Of a DNA stretch of 6,494 nucleotides, positions 1 through 6,128 are shown in pieces. Location of the stretch: NCBI GenBank assembly GCA_019410445.1, contig DXSO01000096.1, positions 1-6,494 of the forward strand, given 5' to 3'. How positions within the stretch are numbered: the stretch's first letter is position 1; each line of letters begins with the position of its first letter. A program made the translations under genes and the position numbers. A model generated the notes under the pieces. That model was not told where the DNA came from. It ran no database searches and was given only the letters and a program-made list of their open reading frames with translations. This DNA comes from Sutterella sp. Its GTDB lineage: Bacteria > Pseudomonadota > Gammaproteobacteria > Burkholderiales > Burkholderiaceae_F.

Positions 1-869
1 CTTTTGCCGTGCTGCAGACGTGTGCGGCTCGAGTGCATGCCGGAGAAGAGATTTCGGTCAACGACGTACAGATGGCCGTGCTGAGCGAGCAGACCGGTAC
101 GGATCTTGACGATGACGAAATCTTCATGCTCAAGACGCGTCGAGTAGGTCTTCAGCCGCGTACGCCCAATCAGAAAAAGTATCTTCAGGCCATCATGCAG
201 ACCGACGTGGTATTTGGCGTGGGGCCTGCCGGTACCGGCAAGACTTATCTGGCCGTTGCCGCAGCAGTCGATGCCTACGAGCGCGACGCCGTCGAGCGCA
301 TCATTCTCACGCGTCCAGCCATTGAAGCCGGTGAACGGCTGGGTTTTCTGCCGGGAGATCTCGTTCAGAAAGTCGATCCGTATCTGAGACCGCTTTACGA
401 TGCGCTTTTTGATCTTTTTGGTTTTGAAAAGACGCAGCGTCTGATTGAAAAGCAGATTATCGAAATTGCACCCTTGGCTTTCATGCGCGGTCGCACGCTC
501 AATAACGCCTTTGTCATTCTTGATGAAGCGCAGAACACGACTCCCGAACAGATGAAGATGTTTCTCACGCGCATCGGATTCGGAACTCGTGCCGTGATTA
601 CGGGCGATGCCACGCAGGTTGATCTTCCCAAGGGGGTCAAGAGCGGTTTGGCGCATGCCTGCAACGTTCTTGAGGATGTGCGGGGTATTTCCATCGTGCG
701 GTTTACGACCGAGGACGTGGTGCGTCACCCCTTGGTCGGGGCTATTGTGAGAGCCTACGAAAAGGCGGAGAAAGTTGCCGAAGAGGCTGCTGCCGAGCGT
801 CGGGAGGCGGCTCGAAGAGCCAGAAGTGAAAGCAAAGGGGATGACGATGGCAAAGACAATTACGCTTGA
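1..869 (+). CDS. ybeZ: PhoH family ATPase (YbeZ-type), 5' end cut by window
   Basis: This is a predicted cytoplasmic P-loop ATPase of the PhoH family, a partner of the endoribonuclease YbeY in rRNA/ribosome maturation. The reading frame is open to the left edge of the window, and the first complete codon is at position 3. The first possible start in view (GTG at 9) leaves 286 residues, against about 346 in E. coli YbeZ from memory, so the true N-terminus is probably outside. Counting from that GTG, Walker A is GPAGTGKT at residues 72-79 and Walker B is VILDEA at 169-174. A conserved ITGDATQVDLP stretch lies at about 197-207. The C-terminus is a charged, Ala/Arg/Glu-rich probable helix ending in an acidic tail. 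The last 23 bases overlap ybeY, which suggests translational coupling. Family assignment is firm. The YbeZ subtype rests on the ybeY neighbour. Confidence 0.93.
   Translation, partial: FAVLQTCAARVHAGEEISVNDVQMAVLSEQTGTDLDDDEIFMLKTRRVGLQPRTPNQKKYLQAIMQTDVVFGVGPAGTGKTYLAVAAAVDAYERDAVERIILTRPAIEAGERLGFLPGDLVQKVDPYLRPLYDALFDLFGFEKTQRLIEKQIIEIAPLAFMRGRTLNNAFVILDEAQNTTPEQMKMFLTRIGFGTRAVITGDATQVDLPKGVKSGLAHACNVLEDVRGISIVRFTTEDVVRHPLVGAIVRAYEKAEKVAEEAAAERREAARRARSESKGDDDGKDNYA
835..840 (+). promoter_or_regulatory. Ribosome binding site of ybeY, inside phoH
   Basis: The AAGGGG run ends six bases before ATG 847 and touches ATG 841 directly. This spacing favours 847 as the ybeY start over 841 and over the longer frame beginning at 775. 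The site lies within the phoH coding sequence, so ybeY expression is probably coupled to phoH translation. Confidence 0.6.
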
Positions 870-1308
870 GGTCAATTTTGAGAGAACGGACGACACGTCC
901 CGTCGTTTGCCGACGCGAGCCGAGATGAGTCAGTGGATGCGGGCGGCACTTGCCGTTCCCGCCGAATTCTGCGTGCGTTTCGTCGGTGAAGAAGAGGGGC
1001 ATGAACTCAACAAAACCTATCGCGGCAAAGACTATGCCACCAATGTGCTGACGTTTGACTATCAGCACGAACCTCTGGCACAGGCCGACATAGTTATTTG
1101 TACTCCCGTTCTTGTGCGCGAAGCCAAGGAACAGAATAAGAGTTTTCGCGCCCACTTGGCGCATTTGCTCGTGCACTCCGCTTTGCATGCTCAAGGCTGG
1201 GATCACGAAACGGATGAAGAGGCCGAGGAAATGGAAGCCCGTGAGCGAGAGATCATGAAGTCGATGGGCTTTCCAGATCCCTATTCCGATCGCGCTCGGG
1301 GACACTGA
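847..1308 (+). CDS. ybeY: Endoribonuclease YbeY (rRNA maturation factor)
   Basis: This is a metal-dependent single-strand endoribonuclease acting in 16S rRNA 3'-end maturation and 70S ribosome quality control in the cytoplasm. With ATG 847 the product is 153 residues, close to E. coli YbeY (about 155). The family zinc motif H-x3-H-x5-H is present as HSALHAQGWDH, with ligands H110, H114 and H120. The upstream conserved block YRGKDYATNVLTF (residues 58-70) carries the family arginine (R60). The frame extends upstream to 775, but those codons lie wholly inside phoH and do not resemble YbeY. ATG 847 has AAGGGG at a six-base spacing, while ATG 841 does not. The gene overlaps phoH by 23 bases and is followed 64 bases later by an SDR gene, not by ybeX/corC as in many proteobacteria. 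Confidence 0.95.
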   Translation: MAKTITLEVNFERTDDTSRRLPTRAEMSQWMRAALAVPAEFCVRFVGEEEGHELNKTYRGKDYATNVLTFDYQHEPLAQADIVICTPVLVREAKEQNKSFRAHLAHLLVHSALHAQGWDHETDEEAEEMEAREREIMKSMGFPDPYSDRARGH

Positions 1309-1357
1309 ACGATTATTTTGACCATGTCAGGCGCATTGGGTTTGCGTGTTTGGTTGC

Positions 1358-1364
1358 GGGAGGA
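1358..1364 (+). promoter_or_regulatory. Ribosome binding site of the SDR gene
   Basis: The GGGAGGA run sits eight bases before ATG 1373. It decides the start in favour of 1373 over the in-frame GTG at 1346, which would place this site inside the coding region. Confidence 0.75.
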
Positions 1365-1372
1365 ATGACACG

Positions 1373-2242
1373 ATGACTCGCACGACGCTTTTTTCGCGGC
1401 GCGTAGCCGTGACGGGTGCTTCGGGAGGTATCGGTGCGGCGCTGCTCAGAGCATATGCTGCACCGGGCACGAAAATTTTTGCCTGCGCTCGAAACGAGGA
1501 GACTTTGCAGGAAAACGCTCGCATTGCGCGCATTTACGGAGCTGAAGTCGTTTGCGAAACGTTTGACGTGCGAGACGATGCCGAACTTATCGACTGGATT
1601 GATCGCGTGACTGCAGAGGGTGATTTGGATGTCTTGCTGATCAATCAGGGAGTGGCCTCTTCTTTTTGCATGGAAGCAAAGGGGCGCATGCCTGAGCGCA
1701 CGGAAGATCTTCTGCGGGAGATTGACGTCAATGCCAGAGCCAATCTGCTGGCTGCCAACGAGGCCGTCCGTCGGATGATCGAGCGCAAAAAGCCATGGCA
1801 TCACTTTCAAGTAGGGCTCGTGAGTTCTCTGGCTTCCTTTGCAGGACTGCCGTCCGTGCCCGGCTACAGTGCATCCAAGGCGTGTGTGCGCGTTTATGGA
1901 GAAGCGCTTCGTCGACTGGTTGCTTGTCACAATATCGGCGTGACGGTTATTTGTCCAGGTTTCGTTCTCAGTCCCATGAGCGCGCGCTTTGTGGGCGGAA
2001 AACCGCTGATGGTAACGGCAGATGTGGCCGCGCAGCGCATACGGCGCGCGATGGACAATAACCGTGCCTTGTGCGTGTTTCCTTTTGTTTTACGCTTGGC
2101 AATGGCGTTTTTGACGGTGCTGCCAGAATGGCTGCAAAACATCGCGCTTGGGCCTTTTGGTTTTTCCGTGTTGCCCGATGAAGAAAGTCGAGAGCAGGAA
2201 AAGTCGCGAGCCGATGCGGATGCGTCGGCGGCTTCCAAATAG
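1373..2242 (+). CDS. Short-chain dehydrogenase/reductase (SDR), classical type
   Basis: This is an NAD(P)-dependent oxidoreductase with a Rossmann fold; the substrate is unknown. The 289-residue product has the nucleotide-binding motif TGASGGIG at residues 14-21. The active-site set is N120 (in DVNARA), S152, Y165 and K169 (YSASK), followed by a PG turn at 195-196. The usual NNAG structural motif reads INQG (90-93), a mild deviation. After the catalytic core, residues about 235-262 form a hydrophobic stretch (PFVLRLAMAFLTVLPEWL and onward) that could attach to the membrane. The last 20 or so residues are charged and Ala/Ser-rich. This layout recalls SDRs that act on lipid-like substrates, but that is inference. 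The start ATG 1373 is chosen for its good Shine-Dalgarno site. The gene is probably co-transcribed with phoH-ybeY, as I see no terminator in the 64-base gap. It ends 28 bases before a bidirectional terminator. Confidence 0.88.
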   Translation: MTRTTLFSRRVAVTGASGGIGAALLRAYAAPGTKIFACARNEETLQENARIARIYGAEVVCETFDVRDDAELIDWIDRVTAEGDLDVLLINQGVASSFCMEAKGRMPERTEDLLREIDVNARANLLAANEAVRRMIERKKPWHHFQVGLVSSLASFAGLPSVPGYSASKACVRVYGEALRRLVACHNIGVTVICPGFVLSPMSARFVGGKPLMVTADVAAQRIRRAMDNNRALCVFPFVLRLAMAFLTVLPEWLQNIALGPFGFSVLPDEESREQEKSRADADASAASK

Positions 2243-2270
2243 TCTTCGTTTGGTTGAGTTCAGAAAAGAC

Positions 2271-2294
2271 AAAGCCCTGGAAATCCAGGGCTTT
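2271..2294. terminator. Bidirectional Rho-independent terminator between SDR and phoR
   Basis: The hairpin is a perfect 10-bp stem, AAAGCCCTGG paired with CCAGGGCTTT, with an AAAT loop. On the forward strand it is followed by GTTGTT, and on the reverse strand by GTCTTTTCTG. It lies 28 bases after the SDR stop and four bases past the phoR stop, so it can end both converging transcripts. The T-tracts are interrupted, so efficiency may be modest on either side. Confidence 0.85.
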
Positions 2295-2298
2295 GTTG

Positions 2299-3648
2299 TT
2301 ACTTATCGTCTTGAGAGGGGGTATGTGCAGCACCGACATTGAGGAAGGCAGGAAACTCCATCGTAAAGGACGAGCCTTCTCCGAGTTTGCTTTCAATGTG
2401 CATGGATGCGTTGTGGTGAATCAGGACATGCTTGACGATTGCCAGTCCCAGTCCCGTGCCGCCCGTATCGCGCGAGCGGGATTTATCCACACGATAAAAA
2501 CGCTCGGTCAAGCGCGGAATGTCTTTTTCTGCGATGCCGATGCCTTTGTCGGTCACGCGCACAATAATCGTGCCGTCGGGTTTGATGCTGCCGCTTAAGT
2601 GAATCGGGCCGCCTGCAGGTGAGTAGCGCACGGCATTGGTCATGAGGTTGACGACAGCGCTGCGCAGTTCATCAGACCACCCCCGAATGGAGATTGCCGG
2701 CGCAATATCCGTTTCGATGGTGTGCGAGCCGGCGGCCACCACACGGATTTCTTCGGCAATGGTTCTCAGCATGGCAGACAAATCGATCGTTTCTGCCGGT
2801 TTTGCGTTGGCTTCAATTTCCAAGCGCGAGAGCGTAAGCAGATCGTTGATCAAACGCTGCATGCGATCGGCCTGATCGCGCATCAGCTGTACGTGAGCAG
2901 CCTGCAGCTCGAGCTTTTGCGGCTCTTTTTGATCGACTCCGTGTAGAGCCATGTCGAGAAAGCCCGTCAGAACGGTCAGCGGCGTGCGCAGTTCGTGAGA
3001 GACGTTTGCGACAAAATCCCGACGCATCGCATCAAGCCTTTCTTGCTCGGTGATGTCGCGGGAAATCAGGATTCGGGTCTTGCGGTCAACATCAAGCAAA
3101 CGAATCTCGGTGGATGTCCCCGATGTTTTGTTGCGAAGGACGTAGGGAGTCGTGAATTTTCCGGCTTTGATATAACTTTGCAGACCTTCATCGCTGACGA
3201 AAGCCAACAGATGGCGCCCTGCGTCGCTTTCGCCGTGAATGGCAAAGATTTTCTCGGCGACATCATTGCACCAGGTCACGGACCAGTCGTTTTTGACAAG
3301 AACGATCCCTTCGGGCAACGCTGCCAGCGTTTTGCGGTAGCGCGCTTCGCGTTCCGTGAGCCGGCGCGTGTTTTTTTCAAGTTGTCGACGACTTTTGGCA
3401 ACGCGATAGAAGATTTCACTCCAAAGTGCCGAACGCACGGACGGTGTATCGGGCAGTCCCGGCTCTTCGAGCCATTGCGCCAGAAGTGCAATGTAGTTGA
3501 GGTGCATGAGAATCTCGAGAAGCAACCCGAGAATCAAGAGTGCGAACCCCCAGGCAGGCTTTGCAATTCCGGCCACTCCCAGAGAGATGCAGAAAAGAAT
3601 GATGAGCCGAAAGAAGACCGGCCACATCAATTTGAGGCGTTTGATCAT
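2299..3648 (-). CDS. phoR: Phosphate regulon sensor histidine kinase PhoR
   Basis: This is an inner-membrane sensor kinase that phosphorylates PhoB under phosphate limitation, normally under control of the Pst transporter and PhoU. The product is 449 residues. Two N-terminal membrane segments (about 9-28 and 31-57) are joined by a very short loop, so there is no periplasmic sensor domain, as expected of PhoR. A linker to about residue 100 leads into a PAS domain (about 103-200, with ALPEGIVLV). The HisKA domain carries phospho-acceptor H218 in VSHELRTPL. The ATPase domain has an N-box with N334 and N338, a G1 box DKGIGI (D367, G369, G371) and a G2 box GGTGLGL at 396-402. The frame continues upstream to 3753, but that part lies inside phoB. 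ATG 3648 begins MIKRLKL, directly before the first membrane segment. It starts 10 bases after the phoB stop, so the two are co-transcribed. An AGAAG lies about eight bases before the start. Confidence 0.95.
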   Translation of the reverse strand: MIKRLKLMWPVFFRLIILFCISLGVAGIAKPAWGFALLILGLLLEILMHLNYIALLAQWLEEPGLPDTPSVRSALWSEIFYRVAKSRRQLEKNTRRLTEREARYRKTLAALPEGIVLVKNDWSVTWCNDVAEKIFAIHGESDAGRHLLAFVSDEGLQSYIKAGKFTTPYVLRNKTSGTSTEIRLLDVDRKTRILISRDITEQERLDAMRRDFVANVSHELRTPLTVLTGFLDMALHGVDQKEPQKLELQAAHVQLMRDQADRMQRLINDLLTLSRLEIEANAKPAETIDLSAMLRTIAEEIRVVAAGSHTIETDIAPAISIRGWSDELRSAVVNLMTNAVRYSPAGGPIHLSGSIKPDGTIIVRVTDKGIGIAEKDIPRLTERFYRVDKSRSRDTGGTGLGLAIVKHVLIHHNASMHIESKLGEGSSFTMEFPAFLNVGAAHTPSQDDK

Positions 3649-3658
3649 GGATGGGCTT

Positions 3659-4342
3659 CTAAGAGTCGTTGGCGCGATACCCCAGACCGCGAACAGTCTC
3701 GACCATGTTGCTTGCGTCTGTGCCGGCCAACTGCTTGCGAAGGCGCAGCACATGGACGTCTACGGTGCGTTCGTCAAGTTCCGCAGCATCGTCCCAGACG
3801 CGGGAAAGCAGCTGTGCGCGCGAGTAGACGCGTCCCGGAGAGGAGGCCAATACCAAAAGAAGTTTGAATTCGATCACGCCGAGTTTGACGGACTCGCCGT
3901 TGACTTTGGCTGAGAAACGAGATTCGTTGATGGTAAGAGGTCCGCAGGTGACGGTTTTTTCCGCTTCGGATCCGCCTCGGCGCAGTACGGCGCGCATGCG
4001 GGCGATGAGTTCGCGAGGCGAAAAGGGTTTGACGACGTAGTCATCGGCACCGGCATCAAGCCCCGCGACTTTGTCGCTTTCAGTGCCGCGGGCCGTGAGC
4101 ATGATGACCGGCAGAGAGCTGTAGCGTTCATCGCGCTTGAGTTTGTCGAGCCACTGCAGTCCTGAAAGATCGGGAAGCATCCAGTCCAGAAGGATGAGAT
4201 TGACTCGGGACTGAGCGAGCAGATCACTGGCTTCACGGACACTGCCGGCTCGCAACACTTCGTAGCCGGAGGACTCGCAGGCAAAACCAATGAGTTCGCG
4301 AATGGCAGGTTCGTCTTCAACAACAAGAATGGTCTCAGCCAT
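3659..4342 (-). CDS. phoB: Phosphate regulon response regulator PhoB (OmpR family)
   Basis: This is a DNA-binding response regulator activated by PhoR, which binds Pho boxes to switch on phosphate-scavenging genes. It is 227 residues, close to E. coli PhoB (about 229). The receiver domain (1-122) has an acidic pocket E9/D10, phospho-acceptor D53 in LLDWMLPDLSG, T83 and K105 in VVKPFSPREL. The C-terminal winged helix (about 130-225) has the hallmarks EFKLL, RVYSRAQLL, RTVDVHVLRLRK and VRGLGYR. These blocks match E. coli PhoB closely as I recall it, which supports PhoB over another OmpR-family regulator, as does the adjacent PhoR. The N-terminus MAETILVVEDE aligns with the E. coli start, so ATG 4342 is confident even though no clear Shine-Dalgarno sequence precedes it. 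A Pho box about 90 bases upstream predicts positive autoregulation. Confidence 0.95.
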   Translation of the reverse strand: MAETILVVEDEPAIRELIGFACESSGYEVLRAGSVREASDLLAQSRVNLILLDWMLPDLSGLQWLDKLKRDERYSSLPVIMLTARGTESDKVAGLDAGADDYVVKPFSPRELIARMRAVLRRGGSEAEKTVTCGPLTINESRFSAKVNGESVKLGVIEFKLLLVLASSPGRVYSRAQLLSRVWDDAAELDERTVDVHVLRLRKQLAGTDASNMVETVRGLGYRANDS

Positions 4343-4388
4343 GATGGATATTGCGTTTTCGTGCGCGTGTTAACAAATGGAGTCGGAG

Positions 4389-4405
4389 AAAAGAAAATTT
4401 CTTTT
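4389..4405 (-). other. AT-rich hairpin in the phoB leader
   Basis: AAAAGAA (4389-4395) and TTCTTTT (4399-4405) are perfect inverted repeats around a three-base centre. They lie between the predicted transcription start (about 4410) and ATG 4342, so they would fold near the 5' end of the phoB mRNA. The stem has only one G-C pair, so it may be weak. The location is clear, but no function is shown. Confidence 0.4.
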
Positions 4406-4416
4406 ATGACCGGAAA

Positions 4417-4422
4417 ATTATT
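4417..4422 (-). promoter_or_regulatory. Putative -10 element of the phoBR promoter
   Basis: Read on the reverse strand the hexamer is AATAAT, five of six matches to TATAAT. It begins eight bases after the Pho box. That fits PhoB-dependent promoters, where the box replaces the -35 element. Transcription would start near 4410, giving a leader of roughly 68 bases. Confidence 0.55.
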
Positions 4423-4430
4423 GCCCATTC

Positions 4431-4448
4431 ATGACAGAGTGATGACAA
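4431..4448 (-). promoter_or_regulatory. Pho box upstream of phoBR
   Basis: On the reverse strand the site reads TTGTCAT-CACT-CTGTCAT: two 7-base direct repeats separated by four bases. This is the consensus architecture of a PhoB-binding Pho box (CTGTCAT, 4-base spacer, CTGTCAT), with one mismatch in the first repeat. It is oriented toward phoB and lies immediately upstream of a -10-like hexamer, so phosphorylated PhoB should activate its own operon. It is more than 400 bases from the symporter start and points away from it, so control of that gene is unlikely. Confidence 0.8.
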
Positions 4449-4497
4449 ATAAAGACACCAAATTCTCTTTTTTTACGAATTTGAAGGTGAAAAAGCG

Positions 4498-4561
4498 TGC
4501 AGTTTGTTCAAAAGATGTGTTTTGAGACCTGCATATAACACCGTGTCTGATTTGAGCAAAC
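4498..4561. repeat. Overlapping dyad symmetries in the intergenic region
   Basis: Two inverted repeats share a left arm. GTTTGTTCAAA (4502-4512) matches TTTGAGCAAAC (4551-4561) as an 11-base dyad with one mismatch. TCAAAA (4508-4513) pairs with TTTTGA (4520-4525), flanked by an outer TGCAG/CTGCA pair (4498-4502 and 4529-4533). The arrangement could be an operator for an unknown regulator or alternative RNA hairpins. No known regulator site was recognised. Confidence 0.4.
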
Positions 4562-4843
4562 GCAAAAGAAAGCCTATTCGTTCCATCCTATGGGAAAAAT
4601 GCTTCATTTTTGATGAGATGTATTTTTCCTTAGTAAAAACAATAGGTTGACGAATTGTTTAGTTGTCTTGAATGCTTGATTTACGGCAAAAGTTAGGGTT
4701 TCTACTAGTCTCATAGGAAGGCTCTTCGGTCTAAATTAAGGCTCGAGACGTTGAAACAGTTTGTTTCAGCGCTGCAGTGCGTGACGTGTGGACTTTGGAT
4801 GCAACCAGGGACTGCCCGTTCTCGACGAAGAAAAATTTCAAAT

Positions 4844-4849
4844 GGAGAG
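4844..4849 (+). promoter_or_regulatory. Ribosome binding site of the symporter
   Basis: GGAGAG with its GGAG core ends seven bases before ATG 4855. This site decides for ATG 4855 over the GTG at 4777, whose extra 26 codons encode residues unlike any transporter N-terminus. Confidence 0.75.
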
Positions 4850-4854
4850 CTGTT

Positions 4855-6099
4855 ATGGCAGAGAAGAAATCCTCCGTATGGACCAGCTTGCCGATGCAGA
4901 TGATGTTCGGTCTGGTTCTTGGTGTGATTGTCGGTGCTTTTGTATCCGCCGAGTTTGCACAAACCTGGTTCCGCCCGTTGGGCGATTTGTTCATCCGCTT
5001 GATCCGCATGGTGGTCGTTCCCTTGGTGTTCGCCACGCTGGTGGCCGGTGCCGCCGGTATCAGCGACGTCTCCAAGCTCGGCCGTGTGGCTGTCCGCACG
5101 TTGCTGCTCTTCATGTGCACGTCGGCCATCGCCGTGATGATGGGTTTGGCTATTGCCAACCTTATCGATCCCGGCGTGGGCGTGACGCTGTCGACCGAAG
5201 GTCTCAAGGCCGCTCAGGTCAATGCTCCGAGCTTTGTGAAGACGCTGCTTGAAATCGTTCCGATCAATCCGATGGAAGCCTTTGCCAAGGGTTCCATCCT
5301 GCAGATCATCTTCTTTGCCATCATGTTCGGCTTCTGCCTGAACGCTATGGGTGAGAAGGGTCGTGCCGTGTATGAATTCTTCGACACCATCGGCCACATC
5401 ATGATCCGCATGACCAACATCGTGATGCGCTACGCTCCGATCGGCGTGTTCGGCTTGATGGCCGCCGTCGTGGCTCAGCACGGTATCGCCGTGTTGCTGC
5501 CGTTGGGCAAGCTCATTCTCGCCAGCTTCATCGCCACGTCCCTGCTGATCATTGTGATCTACATACCGTGGGTCAAGTTCGGCATCGGCATCCCGCTCGG
5601 CAAGTACTTCAAGGGCATCTTCGAACCCTGGCTCATCGCCTTTACGACCTGCTCGTCGGCTGCTGCTATGGCTGCCAACCTGTTGGCTTCCCGCCGTCTG
5701 GGTGCTTCCAATGCGATCGCTTCCTTTGCCGTTCCGCTCGGCAACACCATCAACATGAACGGTACCGCCGTTTACATGGGTGTCACGGCTGTGTTCGCAG
5801 CTCAGATCTATGGTCTGCCGCTCACCTTCTCTGATCAGGTGATCGTGGTTCTCACGGGTGTTCTGGCCGCTATCGGTACGGCTGGTGTTCCCGGTGCCGG
5901 TTTGATCATGTCGACCCTGGTCTTTACGCAGATCGGCATCCCGCTCGAAGTCGTGGCTCTGATCGCCGGCGTTGACCGTATTCTTGACATGATTCGTACG
6001 TCCATCAACGTGGTTGGTGACTCCACGACCGCTCTGGCTGTTTCCCGCATGGAAGGCGAACTCGGTACCGAACCCTTCGATGAAGAAGAAGCCAAGTAA
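4855..6099 (+). CDS. Dicarboxylate/amino acid:cation symporter (SLC1/GltPh family)
   Basis: This is an inner-membrane secondary transporter of the DAACS (sodium:dicarboxylate symporter) family, probably importing glutamate, aspartate or a related acid. The product is 414 residues, of family length, and hydrophobic throughout. Family landmarks are HP1 (AFTTCSSAAAMAANL, 262-276), the TM7 motif NMNGT (300-304), HP2 (IGTAGVPGAG, 340-349) and the TM8 signature DRILDMIRTSINVVGD (374-389). By alignment with archaeal GltPh from memory, D378, R381, N385 and D389 correspond to D394, R397, N401 and D405, the amino-acid- and sodium-contacting residues. The D378 position favours an amino acid over a C4-dicarboxylate of the DctA type. 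Two oddities are NMNGT where NMDGT is usual, and Cys266 where GltPh has Arg276. Codon use is strongly biased (Ile almost always ATC, Leu often CTG), suggesting high expression. It is a single-gene unit ended by its own terminator. Family is certain; substrate is inferred. Confidence 0.93.
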   Translation: MAEKKSSVWTSLPMQMMFGLVLGVIVGAFVSAEFAQTWFRPLGDLFIRLIRMVVVPLVFATLVAGAAGISDVSKLGRVAVRTLLLFMCTSAIAVMMGLAIANLIDPGVGVTLSTEGLKAAQVNAPSFVKTLLEIVPINPMEAFAKGSILQIIFFAIMFGFCLNAMGEKGRAVYEFFDTIGHIMIRMTNIVMRYAPIGVFGLMAAVVAQHGIAVLLPLGKLILASFIATSLLIIVIYIPWVKFGIGIPLGKYFKGIFEPWLIAFTTCSSAAAMAANLLASRRLGASNAIASFAVPLGNTINMNGTAVYMGVTAVFAAQIYGLPLTFSDQVIVVLTGVLAAIGTAGVPGAGLIMSTLVFTQIGIPLEVVALIAGVDRILDMIRTSINVVGDSTTALAVSRMEGELGTEPFDEEEAK

Positions 6100-6128
6100 T
6101 TAACATCTGCACTTTCTAGTCTTCCGAG

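Larger units (their letters stand above)
4343..4854. other. Divergent intergenic region between phoB and the symporter
   Basis: This 512-base gene-free stretch is distinctly AT-rich compared with the flanking genes. Its left third holds the phoB leader, the phoB promoter and the Pho box. The middle (4498-4561) holds overlapping dyads with arms of the form GTTTG-TCAAA. The right third must hold the symporter promoter and leader. A TTGACG at 4647-4652 could be a -35 element, but I see no good -10 at the right spacing (TTGAAT at 4668-4673 is only 15 bases away). A small perfect inverted repeat TGAAAC/GTTTCA lies at 4752-4768 in the presumed leader. No coding sequence is convincing here. The in-frame extension of the symporter back to 4777 lacks a ribosome binding site. 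Confidence 0.7.

Noticed and set aside
742..1305. Reverse frame of 187 codons opposite ybeY
   Set aside because: It is a shadow of ybeY and the end of phoH, both supported by catalytic motifs on the forward strand.
3649..3753. N-terminal extension of PhoR to 3753
   Set aside because: It would lie within phoB in another frame. ATG 3648 gives the usual PhoR N-terminus directly before the first membrane segment.
2995..3867. Long forward reading frame of 290 codons antisense to phoR and phoB
   Set aside because: It lies fully opposite two well-supported genes, has no ribosome binding site, and its product shows no recognisable fold or motif. It is a by-product of codon bias on the other strand.
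4406..4412. Third Pho half-site (CGGTCAT on the reverse strand)
   Set aside because: It is 25 bases from the nearest repeat, not in the 11-base phase expected of tandem Pho boxes, and lies downstream of the predicted -10.
4647..4680. Sigma-70 promoter for the symporter with TTGACG at 4647-4652
   Set aside because: No acceptable -10 hexamer occurs at 16-18 bases; the best (TTGAAT) is only 15 bases away. It is mentioned in the intergenic entry but not called as a promoter.
4777..4854. N-terminal extension of the symporter from GTG 4777
   Set aside because: The extra 26 residues do not resemble the family, and the GGAG site before ATG 4855 clearly marks the start.
4711..5481. Reverse frame of 256 codons rich in His, antisense to the symporter
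   Set aside because: The composition (many His, Asp, Gln) is what the reverse complement of a membrane-protein gene with biased codons gives. No start signal or domain was seen.
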